From NCBI GenBank assembly GCA_937881145.1, contig CALGFL010000051.1, forward strand, positions 1 to 5,486: a stretch of DNA of 5,486 nucleotides, given 5' to 3'. Numbering within the stretch: the stretch's first letter is position 1; the number at the start of each line of letters is the position of its first letter. This document shows positions 1-5,486 of the stretch, in pieces. A program made the translations under genes and the position numbers. Below the pieces are notes generated by a model that saw nothing but the letters and a program-made list of their open reading frames with translations, ran no database searches and was not told the origin of the DNA. The DNA comes from an uncultured Bordetella sp. Its GTDB lineage: Bacteria; Pseudomonadota; Gammaproteobacteria; Burkholderiales; Burkholderiaceae_B.

Positions 1-140
1 TCGTGCAGGCCCGCAAGGGCCTGCGGACTGGTGTATTCGTTCATGATATGCAGGTCGGCGTAGAGCAGAACGTGCTCGGCGTCGAGCGTCGATACCGTGT
101 GCGTATCGACCAGTTTTTGATAGAGCGTGCGCGAAGACAT
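1..140 (-). CDS. leuC: LeuC-type 3-isopropylmalate dehydratase large subunit, N-terminal fragment
   Basis: Only the first 46 codons are present; the gene continues past the left edge. The translation starts MSSRTLYQKLVDTHTV and later reads LLYADLHIMNEYTSPQALAG, which aligns by eye with the LeuC start (TLYEKL.DAHVV, then LLYIDRHLVHEVTSPQAF in the E. coli form). LeuC pairs with LeuD in the cytoplasm and isomerises 2-isopropylmalate to 3-isopropylmalate with a [4Fe-4S] cluster in leucine synthesis. The cluster cysteines and most active-site residues lie outside the window. The start at 140 is the only ATG in frame nearby and fits the family's usual N-terminus, but no clear Shine-Dalgarno precedes it. 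It lies 80 bp downstream of the hydrolase gene on the same strand, so co-transcription is possible. The motif DLHIMNEY in place of DRHLVHEV suggests the second LeuC type seen in Bordetella relatives, so a role on another 2-alkylmalate is possible. Confidence 0.85.
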   Translation of the reverse strand, partial: MSSRTLYQKLVDTHTVSTLDAEHVLLYADLHIMNEYTSPQALAGLH

Positions 141-220
141 GGCGAAATTCGATTGGAATGGACGAGCGGATGGAAGGCCACCCGCCAGGGCGGCTGCAAG
201 AAAACAGTCGTGAGGATGAA

Positions 221-1099
221 TCAGCGCTGCAGGAAGGGCAGCACGCGCTCCAGCAGCAATTCCGGCGCTTCTTCCGGTATGTAGTGGCCGCAGGGCAAGG
301 CATTGCCTTGCACGTTCGCGCTCCACTTGCTCCATTCGGCCAGGGGGTCGAAACATTTGCCGACCACGCCGTGCGCACCCCATAGCGCCAGGAAAGGGCA
401 GGCGATCTGCTTGCCCGCGGCCAGATCGGCGCGGTCGTGTTCGAGATCGATGGTGACGGAGGCGCGATAGTCTTCGCAGATGCCGTGCGCCGTGGCCGGA
501 TCCGACAGGCAGCGCAGATAGGCGGCGTAGGCCTCGGGCGTGAACGGCTTGAGTCCTGCGCTGCGCGCGCCGATGGTCTGCTTGAGATACAGGTCGGGAT
601 CGGCGCGGATCAGCGTTTCGGGCAAGGGCGGCGACTGGATCAGGAAGAACCAGTGCCAGTAGGCGCGCGCAAAATCGAACGTGGTCTGCTCGTACATCGC
701 GGCGGTCGGGGCGACGTCCAGCGTCACCAGCCGCGTCACCGCATCGGGATGATCGATCGCCATGCGCGCGGCAACGCGTCCGCCGCGGTCATGGCCGAGG
801 AGTGCGAACGATTCATGGCCATGGCGGCGCATGAGTTCGACCTGGTCCAACGCCATGCGGCGCTTGGAATAGTTCGAATGATCTTCGGCGCCTTGCGGCT
901 TGCCGCTGTCGCCGTAGCCGCGCAGGTCGGCCGCGATCACCGTGAAATGCCGAGCGAGCGCGGGCGCGACCTTGTGCCAGATCGCGTGCGTTTGCGGATG
1001 GCCATGCAGAAGCAGGAGCGCGGGGCCGCGTCCGCCCTTGACGGCGTGGATGCGCACGCCGTCGATTGTTGCCGATGCCTCTGTGTAGCCTTCGAACAT
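221..1099 (-). CDS. Alpha/beta hydrolase of the haloacetate/fluoroacetate dehalogenase family
   Basis: A complete cytoplasmic alpha/beta hydrolase of 292 residues, close to the roughly 300 usual for this family, without signal peptide or membrane segment. Visible in order: the oxyanion-side motif HGHP (32-35), ADLRGYGDSGKP (57-68), the nucleophile elbow GHDRGGR (102-108) with Asp104 as nucleophile, LDVAPT (127-132) with Asp128 as the likely acid, a cap domain around 137-215, and CGHYIPEEAPE (270-280) with His272 as catalytic base. Fluoroacetate dehalogenases bind the substrate carboxylate with two arginines in DRxxR and the halide with a His-Trp pair and a Tyr. Here these correspond to Arg105, Arg108, His149, Trp150 and Tyr211, at almost the same spacings as in the characterised Rhodopseudomonas enzyme. 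This predicts hydrolysis of a 2-haloacetate to glycolate, or of a related short acid. An epoxide hydrolase is the main alternative, but the DRxxR and HW residues argue against it. The start at 1099 is supported by the AAGGAGA ribosome binding site. Confidence 0.87.
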   Translation of the reverse strand: MFEGYTEASATIDGVRIHAVKGGRGPALLLLHGHPQTHAIWHKVAPALARHFTVIAADLRGYGDSGKPQGAEDHSNYSKRRMALDQVELMRRHGHESFALLGHDRGGRVAARMAIDHPDAVTRLVTLDVAPTAAMYEQTTFDFARAYWHWFFLIQSPPLPETLIRADPDLYLKQTIGARSAGLKPFTPEAYAAYLRCLSDPATAHGICEDYRASVTIDLEHDRADLAAGKQIACPFLALWGAHGVVGKCFDPLAEWSKWSANVQGNALPCGHYIPEEAPELLLERVLPFLQR

Positions 1100-1104
1100 G
1101 ACTG

Positions 1105-1111
1105 TCTCCTT
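1105..1111 (-). promoter_or_regulatory. Ribosome binding site of the hydrolase gene
   Basis: Read on the minus strand this is AAGGAGA, ending 5 nt before the ATG at 1099. It is a strong Shine-Dalgarno and fixes the hydrolase start. Confidence 0.85.
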
Positions 1112-1141
1112 CTGTTTGCATGCAGTCTAATTGATGCCGAT

Positions 1142-1171
1142 CAGGATTTGTTTTACTGAAAAGAAATCCAG
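1142..1171. promoter_or_regulatory. Palindromic putative operator in the hydrolase/LysR divergent spacer
   Basis: The arms GGATTTGTTTT (1144-1154) and AAAAGAAATCC (1159-1169) are inverted copies with one G/G mismatch, separated by ACTG. One more pair (C1142 with G1171) extends it past an A/A mismatch. The dyad centre (about 1156.5) is within two bases of the middle of the 1100-1210 spacer. A second, overlapping inverted repeat, TACTG-N10-CAGTA, spans 1154-1173. LysR regulators commonly bind such dyads in the spacer shared with a divergent target, so this is the best candidate site for the regulator at 1211. No good sigma-70 promoter stands out in either direction; TTGATG at 1131-1136 is a possible weak -35 for the LysR gene with a poor -10 (TACTGA, 1154-1159). 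Binding by this particular regulator is inferred. Confidence 0.5.
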
Positions 1172-1210
1172 TAGTAACTTAAAGGAATCAATAAGCCTGG
1201 GCGCAGAGCA

Positions 1211-2095
1211 ATGGATGGTTTTTCCGATCTGAACCTGTTCGCGCTGGTGGCGCGCAATCGCAATCTGGCCGCCGCCGCGCGCGAACTCGGCGTGACACCG
1301 CCCGCCGTCAGCAAGCGGCTCGCGCAATTGGAGCGCCGGCTGGGCGTGCGTTTGATGAACCGCACTACGCGCAGGCTTTCGCTTACGCCGGAAGGCGAGC
1401 TCTATCTGGCCAACGGTTCGCGCATTCTCGACGAGCTGTCGGAACTGGAGCAGCTCGTCACGCGCAGCCGCGGCGAACCGGCGGGGCTGCTGCGCGTGAA
1501 TGCCTCTTTCGGTTTCGGCCGTACCCATATCGCGCCGGCGATATCGAAATTCGTCGAGCGCTTTCCGTCCATGCAGATACAACTGCAACTGACGGAGCGG
1601 CCCATGAATTTGCAGGAAGAGGGCTACGATCTGGGTATCCGTTTCGGCGAGGTACCCGACGCGCGCGTCAACGCGCGCCTGCTGCGCAAGAACCGCCGCA
1701 TCGTGTGCGCGTCGCCCGCTTACCTGAAACAACACGGTAAGCCGTCGGTGCCGCACGACCTCGCCCGCCACGACTGCATCGTGCTGCGCGAGAACGACTC
1801 GGCCTACGGCACCTGGCACTTCTCGCGCGGCAAGCGCGCGGAAACAGTCAAGGTCGGCGGCGCGCTGTCGAGCAACGACGGCAGCGCCGTGCTGCGCTGG
1901 ACGCTCGATGGCCGCGGCATCGCGGTGCGCTCGGAATGGGAAGTCGCCGACTGCATTGCGCGTGGAGAATTGACGCCGCTGCTCACCGAGTGGTCGCTGC
2001 CGAACGCCGACATCCACGCGATCTATCTGGAACGCAATCGCCTGTCGGCAAAACTGCGCGCCTTCGTAGACTTTTTGGGAGAATTCCTGAAATAA
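1211..2095 (+). CDS. LysR-type transcriptional regulator (DmlR-like)
   Basis: A full-length LysR regulator of 294 residues, usual for the family. The N-terminal winged helix-turn-helix is clear: DLNLFALVARNRNLAAAARE (6-25) and GVTPPAVSKRLAQLERRLGV (27-46), followed by RLMNRTTRRLSLTPEG (47-62) and a linker helix to about residue 88. The substrate-binding domain follows from about 92 (LLRVNASFGFGRTHIAPAIS) with typical landmarks such as GYDLGIRFGE (138-147) and GRGIAVRSEWEV (234-245). LysR proteins are usually tetrameric activators that respond to a small metabolite and repress their own gene. It is transcribed away from the hydrolase across a 111-bp spacer that holds a central palindrome, which makes hydrolase control likely; the inducer is unknown. 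The start is the first ATG after an in-frame stop at 1175-1177 and gives the standard family N-terminus, although the upstream Shine-Dalgarno is weak. Confidence 0.95.
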   Translation: MDGFSDLNLFALVARNRNLAAAARELGVTPPAVSKRLAQLERRLGVRLMNRTTRRLSLTPEGELYLANGSRILDELSELEQLVTRSRGEPAGLLRVNASFGFGRTHIAPAISKFVERFPSMQIQLQLTERPMNLQEEGYDLGIRFGEVPDARVNARLLRKNRRIVCASPAYLKQHGKPSVPHDLARHDCIVLRENDSAYGTWHFSRGKRAETVKVGGALSSNDGSAVLRWTLDGRGIAVRSEWEVADCIARGELTPLLTEWSLPNADIHAIYLERNRLSAKLRAFVDFLGEFLK

Positions 2096-2183
2096 AAAGG
2101 GCCTGACCTCGCATCGCCGTCGTTGCCGAGCAGCAGTGAAGAAAAAGCTTCGATGTATTTCAAGTAACGCTTTAATTAGGGGA

Positions 2184-2209
2184 AATGCGGCCCTGAATTT
2201 TTCCGCATT
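2184..2209. repeat. 7-bp inverted repeat AATGCGG/CCGCATT
   Basis: The arms AATGCGG (2184-2190) and CCGCATT (2203-2209) match perfectly across a 12-base spacer that contains five consecutive T. It could be an operator half-site pair or a transcript hairpin. No T-run follows the second arm, so it is not a standard terminator for the LysR gene 88 bp upstream. Confidence 0.4.
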
Positions 2210-2219
2210 CATGGAACTG

Positions 2220-2248
2220 TTTACAAAGAATGGGGCCTAAACCAATAT
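2220..2248 (+). promoter_or_regulatory. Possible sigma-70 promoter for prkA
   Basis: TTTACA (2220-2225) matches five of six bases of the -35 consensus. After a 17-bp spacer comes CAATAT (2243-2248), a weak -10 with three of six. The AT-rich setting upstream of prkA supports it, but the -10 is poor. A 15-bp near-palindrome at 2249-2263 (AGGAT, TTCAT, ATCCT) lies just downstream, where a repressor could act. Confidence 0.25.
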
Positions 2249-2279
2249 AGGATTTCATATCCTTTCTATTGTGTGTGCT

Positions 2280-2309
2280 TTCACCAACAAGCCTACATAC
2301 TGTGGTGAA
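2280..2309. promoter_or_regulatory. Inverted repeat TTCACCA-N16-TGGTGAA, putative operator
   Basis: TTCACCA (2280-2286) and TGGTGAA (2303-2309) are perfect inverted copies with arm centres 23 bp apart, about two turns of DNA, which suits binding by a dimeric regulator. It lies about 100 bp upstream of prkA, a normal place for an activator or repressor site. A role as a hairpin in the transcript is also possible if transcription starts upstream of it. The binding protein is unknown. Confidence 0.4.
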
Positions 2310-2362
2310 GAAATTCGAGGAATCGCTGGCATCGCGCTTGACCGAAGCACACAATGACAGAA

Positions 2363-2383
2363 GCGTCCTTATATTTGGGACGC
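2363..2383 (+). promoter_or_regulatory. Dyad/hairpin just upstream of the prkA ribosome binding site, enclosing a -10-like hexamer
   Basis: GCGTCC (2363-2368) pairs with GGACGC (2378-2383), and an extra U-G pair closes a 7-nt loop. The loop contains TATATT (2370-2375), five of six bases of the -10 consensus. The element ends 11 nt before the AGGAGGT. It can be read two ways: a hairpin in the mRNA leader near the ribosome binding site, or a DNA dyad flanking a -10 element. There is no -35 at normal distance; TTGACC at 2338-2343 is 26 bp away, too far for sigma-70, although sigma-S promoters tolerate a missing -35. Confidence 0.4.
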
Positions 2384-2394
2384 CTGAAATCCGC

Positions 2395-2401
2395 AGGAGG
2401 T
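2395..2401 (+). promoter_or_regulatory. Ribosome binding site of prkA
   Basis: AGGAGGT is a near-perfect Shine-Dalgarno, 5 nt before the ATG at 2407. It fixes the start and suggests efficient translation when the mRNA is made. Confidence 0.92.
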
Positions 2402-2406
2402 AGCCC

Positions 2407-4332
2407 ATGAGCAGCATCCTCGAAGGTTTCAAATCGCAGTACGCCCGCGATCAGGAAGCCGAGTTCTCACTCGAAGAATTTCTGAATCTGGCCAGGCAAG
2501 ATCCCATGGTCTACGCCAGCCCGGCAGAACGGATGCTGGCTGCCATCGGCGAGCCGGAGCTGGTCGATACACGCAACGATCAGCGCCTTTCGCGCCTGTT
2601 CTCCAACCGGCTCATGAAGCGCTATCCGGCGTTTCGCGAGTTCTACGGCATGGAAGAGGTCATCGAGCAGATCGTCGCTTTCTTCAAGCACGCCTCGCAA
2701 GGCCTGGAGGAGCGCAAGCAGATTCTCTATCTGCTGGGCCCGGTGGGCGGAGGCAAGTCGTCCATCGCCGAACGGCTGAAGGCGCTGATGGAGCGCTATC
2801 CCATCTACGCGCTCAAGGGCTCGCCTGTCAACGAATCGCCGCTGGGCCTGTTCAATCCCGAAGTGTTCGGCGAGCAGCTGCAGACCGAATACGGCATTCC
2901 CACGCGCTGCCTGAACGGCATCATGTCGCCCTGGGCCATCAAGCGCCTGAGGGAATTCGACGGCGACGTCTCCAAGTTCCGGGTGGTCAAGCTCATACCT
3001 TCGGTGCTGCGCCAGGTGGCCATCGCCAAGACCGAGCCGGGCGACGAAAACAACCAGGACATCTCTTCGCTGGTGGGCAAGGTCGATATCCGCATGCTCG
3101 ACCGCTACTCGCAGGACGACCCCGACGCCTACAGCTATTCCGGCGGCCTGTGTCTGTCCAACCAGGGCCTGCTCGAGTTCGTCGAGATGTTCAAGGCGCC
3201 CATCAAGGTGCTGCACCCGCTGCTGACCGCGACGCAGGAAGGCAACTTCAAGGGCACCGAGGGCTTCTCGGCCATTCCCTTCAACGGCATGATCCTCGCG
3301 CACTCCAACGAGGCCGAATGGCAGACCTTCCGCAATAACCGGCACAACGAAGCCTTCCTCGACCGTATCTACATCGTCAAGGTTCCGTACTGCCTGCAGG
3401 TGACCGAAGAAGTCCACATCTACGAGAAGCTGCTGCGCAACAGTTCGCTGTCCAACGCGCCCTGCGCGCCGGGAACGCTCGACATGATGGCGCAGTTCTC
3501 TGTGTTGACGCGACTGAAGGAGCCCGAGAATTCCAGCATCTACTCCAAGATGCGGGTCTACGACGGCGAAACGCTCAAAGACGTCGATCCCAAGGCCAAG
3601 GCGCTGCAGGAATACAAGGAATACGCCGGCATCGACGAAGGCATGACGGGGGTGTCCACGCGCTTTGCCTACAAGATTCTTTCCTCGGTCTTCAACTACG
3701 ACCAGACCGAGGTGGCGGCCAACCCCGTGCACCTTATGTACGTGCTCGAGCAGCGCATCGTCCGCGACGACCTGCAGGAAGAAGTCCGTCGCCGCTATCT
3801 CGAATTCATCAAGGGCTACCTGGCGGTGCGCTATGCCGAGTTCATCGGCAAGGAAATCCAGACCGCCTATCTGGAGTCGTATTCCGAATACGGCCAGAAC
3901 ATTTTCGACCGCTACGTCACGTTTGCCGATTGCTGGATCCAGGACGAGGAATTCCGCGATCCCGAAACCGGCGAGAGTTTCGACCGCGGCGCGCTCAACG
4001 ACGAGCTGGAAAAGATCGAGAAGCCCGCCGGCATTGCCAACCCCAAGGATTTCCGCAACGAGATCGTCAACTTCGTGCTGCGCGCCCGCGCCAACAACGC
4101 CGGCCGCAACCCCACCTGGACCAGCTATGAAAAGCTGCGCGAAGTGATCGAGAAGAAGATGTTCTCCAATACCGAAGATCTGCTGCCCGTGATCTCGTTC
4201 AATGCCAAGGCATCGGCCGACGACAAGAACAAGCACCAGAGTTTCGTGGATCGCATGGTCAGCAAGGGCTATACCGAGAAGCAGGTCCGGCTGTTGTGCG
4301 AATGGTATTTGCGCGTAAGGAAGTCCTCTTGA
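2407..4332 (+). CDS. prkA: PrkA/YeaG family AAA+ serine protein kinase
   Basis: Complete at 641 residues; E. coli YeaG is about the same length. The N-terminal AAA+ part is well preserved: Walker A GPVGGGKS (111-118), a Walker B-like strand GLLEFVEMF (254-262), a sensor-1-like Asn in LAHSNEAEW (Asn301) and a candidate arginine finger in FLDRIYIV (Arg320). The C-terminal PrkA domain, distantly related to eukaryotic-type kinases, covers roughly 400-641. The protein is cytoplasmic, without signal peptide or membrane helices. YeaG is a serine protein kinase linked in enterobacteria to nitrogen starvation and stationary-phase survival; in Bacillus subtilis PrkA has been reported to act as an ATP-dependent protease, so kinase activity should not be assumed. 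The next gene, yeaH, starts 15 nt after the stop, the standard partner arrangement. The start is set by AGGAGGT at 2395-2401. I see no damage or missing key residues. Confidence 0.97.
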   Translation: MSSILEGFKSQYARDQEAEFSLEEFLNLARQDPMVYASPAERMLAAIGEPELVDTRNDQRLSRLFSNRLMKRYPAFREFYGMEEVIEQIVAFFKHASQGLEERKQILYLLGPVGGGKSSIAERLKALMERYPIYALKGSPVNESPLGLFNPEVFGEQLQTEYGIPTRCLNGIMSPWAIKRLREFDGDVSKFRVVKLIPSVLRQVAIAKTEPGDENNQDISSLVGKVDIRMLDRYSQDDPDAYSYSGGLCLSNQGLLEFVEMFKAPIKVLHPLLTATQEGNFKGTEGFSAIPFNGMILAHSNEAEWQTFRNNRHNEAFLDRIYIVKVPYCLQVTEEVHIYEKLLRNSSLSNAPCAPGTLDMMAQFSVLTRLKEPENSSIYSKMRVYDGETLKDVDPKAKALQEYKEYAGIDEGMTGVSTRFAYKILSSVFNYDQTEVAANPVHLMYVLEQRIVRDDLQEEVRRRYLEFIKGYLAVRYAEFIGKEIQTAYLESYSEYGQNIFDRYVTFADCWIQDEEFRDPETGESFDRGALNDELEKIEKPAGIANPKDFRNEIVNFVLRARANNAGRNPTWTSYEKLREVIEKKMFSNTEDLLPVISFNAKASADDKNKHQSFVDRMVSKGYTEKQVRLLCEWYLRVRKSS

Positions 4333-4337
4333 TGAGC

Positions 4338-4342
4338 GAGGT
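4338..4342 (+). promoter_or_regulatory. Ribosome binding site of yeaH
   Basis: GAGGT lies 5 nt before the ATG at 4348. It favours this start over the ATG at 4332-4334, which overlaps the prkA stop but is in another frame. Confidence 0.75.
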
Positions 4343-4347
4343 AAACC

Positions 4348-5486
4348 ATGAATTCGCTCATAGACAGACGCCTGAACGGCCGCAATAAAAGCGCGGCCAA
4401 TCGCGAACGGTTCCTGCGGCGCTACAAGGAGCAGATCCGCAAGGCGGTCGGCGACATGATCCGCGACCGCTCCATCGAAGACATGGAGCAGGGCGGCGAG
4501 GTCAAGCTGCCCGTGCGCGACATCTCCGAACCCCACTTTCGGGTCGACCAGGGCGGCGACCGCGAAATCGTGCTCCCCGGCAACAAGGAATTCGCCAAGG
4601 GCGATCAACTGGAGCGTCCTCAAGGCGGCGGGGAGGGCGATGGCTCGGAACCCGGCGAGGGCGAGTCGGCGGATCAGTTCACCTTCAGCCTGTCGCGCGC
4701 CGAGTTCCTCAGCCTTTTCTTCGACGACCTCGAACTGCCGCATCTGGCGCGCACCCAGTTGGGCGATGTGTCCGAAACCAAGTGGCAGCGCGCGGGCTAC
4801 ACCACCACGGGTTCGCCCAGCCAGCTGAGCGTAGGCCGCACACTCAAGGCCTCGCTGTCGCGCCGCGTGGCGCTGGGGCTGAACGCGCGCGGCGGGCTCG
4901 AGCAAGCCCAGGCTCGTCTGGAAGAAGCCATGGCCCGTGGTGCGCCGCAAGAAGAGCTGGCCGCGTTGCGCGCCGAAGTCGAGCAATGGGCCGGCCGCGT
5001 GGCGCGGGTGCCGTTCCTGGACGATCTGGACCTGCGCTACCGTCATCGCGTGCCCGTTGTCGTTCCCGTGGCGCGTGCCGTCATGTTCTGCCTGATGGAC
5101 GTGTCGGGTTCCATGGACGAGACCAAGAAGGATCTGGCCAAGCGCTTCTTCACCCTGCTGTACTTTTTCCTCACCGGCACCTACGACAACATCGAGCTGG
5201 TGTTCATCCGCCACCACACCGTGGCCAAGGAAGTGGATGAGCAGGAATTCTTCTATTCCCGCGAGACCGGCGGCACCGTGGTGTCCAGCGCCTTGAAGCT
5301 CATGGACGAGATCATCGCCGACCGTTATCCGACCAACGAATGGAACATCTATGCGGCGCAGGCCTCCGACGGCGATAACTGGAGCGATGATTCTCCCTTG
5401 TGCCGCGACATCCTGATCAAGGCCATCATGCCCAAGGTACAGTACTACGCCTATATCGAGATCACCGAGGATACTCCGCGCGGGCT
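4348..5486 (+). CDS. yeaH: YeaH/DUF444 family protein with von Willebrand A domain, C-terminus cut by window edge
   Basis: The frame is open for 379 codons to the right edge; E. coli YeaH has about 427 residues, so some 45-50 are missing. The N-terminus MNSLIDRRLNGRNKSAANRE (1-20) is typical of the family, followed by basic helices, KLPVRDISEPHF (53-64), and a Gly/Glu-rich flexible linker (about 91-109). A charged helical stretch (183-216) precedes the von Willebrand A-like domain, whose metal site shows as DVSGSM (251-256; Asp251, Ser253, Ser255), with TGGT (307-310) and SDGDNW (340-345) as probable further metal-site loops. The protein is cytoplasmic with no signal peptide. The biochemical role is unknown. 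The family is co-encoded with the kinase PrkA/YeaG and often with SpoVR/YcgB, and AAA+/vWA pairs in other systems act together, so a partner or adaptor role for PrkA is a fair inference. It is probably co-transcribed with prkA (gap 15 nt). Confidence 0.96.
   Translation, partial: MNSLIDRRLNGRNKSAANRERFLRRYKEQIRKAVGDMIRDRSIEDMEQGGEVKLPVRDISEPHFRVDQGGDREIVLPGNKEFAKGDQLERPQGGGEGDGSEPGEGESADQFTFSLSRAEFLSLFFDDLELPHLARTQLGDVSETKWQRAGYTTTGSPSQLSVGRTLKASLSRRVALGLNARGGLEQAQARLEEAMARGAPQEELAALRAEVEQWAGRVARVPFLDDLDLRYRHRVPVVVPVARAVMFCLMDVSGSMDETKKDLAKRFFTLLYFFLTGTYDNIELVFIRHHTVAKEVDEQEFFYSRETGGTVVSSALKLMDEIIADRYPTNEWNIYAAQASDGDNWSDDSPLCRDILIKAIMPKVQYYAYIEITEDTPRG

Larger units (their letters stand above)
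2096..2406. other. Gene-free spacer between the LysR gene and prkA, rich in short dyads
   Basis: No convincing coding sequence lies in these 311 bp; the open frames here lack ribosome binding sites and recognisable protein features. The stretch is clearly more AT-rich than the flanking genes, especially 2137-2300. I found no good intrinsic terminator for the LysR gene: the small hairpin GAAG/CTTC at 2138-2151 is weak and not followed by a run of T. The rest looks like the control region of prkA, with several inverted repeats (listed separately), a possible promoter and a strong ribosome binding site at its end. Confidence 0.7.

Noticed and set aside
182..193. Short palindrome CCGCC-AG-GGCGG between the hydrolase and leuC, considered as a terminator
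   Set aside because: The stem is only 4-5 bp with a tiny loop, and on the minus strand no T-run follows it. It does not support separate transcription of leuC.
1117..1124. TGCATGCA palindrome upstream of the hydrolase ribosome binding site
   Set aside because: An 8-bp palindrome is common by chance and is much weaker than the 26-bp dyad nearby. It gets no entry of its own.
437..1159. Plus-strand open frame of 240 codons opposite the hydrolase
   Set aside because: It is a mirror of the hydrolase codons, which carry all catalytic motifs on the minus strand. It ends in the divergent spacer and has no family resemblance.
1127..2212. Minus-strand open frame of 361 codons opposite the LysR gene
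   Set aside because: It is antisense to a clear LysR gene, lacks a ribosome binding site and domains, and runs through both AT-rich spacers without recognisable protein character.
2467..5217. Minus-strand open frame of 916 codons lying opposite prkA and yeaH
   Set aside because: It runs across two well-identified genes and their 15-nt junction, has no recognisable domain, and its composition (rich in His, Gln, Arg, Val, Leu, Ala) is what the reverse strand of GC-biased codons gives. Stops are rare in this antisense frame for that reason.
1..5486. Search for mobile elements, CRISPR repeats, tRNA genes, toxin-antitoxin or phage-defence genes
   Set aside because: No repeated units with regular spacers, transposase or integrase motifs, tRNA-like folds or paired small genes were seen. 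The AAA+/vWA pair is PrkA/YeaH, not a MoxR-vWA defence cassette.

Overview
The window looks like chromosomal DNA from a high-GC betaproteobacterium, most likely Alcaligenaceae (Bordetella/Achromobacter type). I base this on protein sequence style (a LeuC N-terminus of the 'RTLYQKLVDTHTV...MNEYTSPQA' type, a DmlR-like LysR regulator, PrkA and YeaH), strong G/C bias at third codon positions, and AT-richer spacers between genes. The family assignments come from reading motifs, not from a database search. I see no tRNA, rRNA, CRISPR, insertion sequence, integrase or attachment site.

Left part (1-1099, minus strand): the first 46 codons of a LeuC-type 3-isopropylmalate dehydratase large subunit run off the left edge. 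A complete alpha/beta hydrolase of 292 residues lies 80 bp upstream of it on the same strand. The hydrolase carries the full visible set of residues of the haloacetate/fluoroacetate dehalogenase family. Middle (1100-2095): a divergent spacer of 111 bp, with a 26-bp imperfect palindrome almost exactly at its centre, separates the hydrolase from a plus-strand LysR-type regulator. This is the classic layout of a LysR regulator controlling a divergent target and itself, so the hydrolase (and possibly leuC) is its likely target.

Right part (2096-5486, plus strand): a gene-free leader of 311 bp, rich in short dyads, precedes prkA (AAA+ serine protein kinase, YeaG), which has a near-perfect Shine-Dalgarno. 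Fifteen bases after prkA comes yeaH (DUF444, von Willebrand A domain), which is cut by the right edge after 379 codons. In many proteobacteria this pair is followed by a SpoVR/YcgB gene, and the three act in a stationary-phase or starvation response. That third gene would lie beyond the window.

The window holds no clear sign of an undescribed system. The parts most worth checking are the putative defluorinase/dehalogenase with its LysR regulator and palindromic operator, the non-standard LeuC next to it, and the structured leader of prkA.
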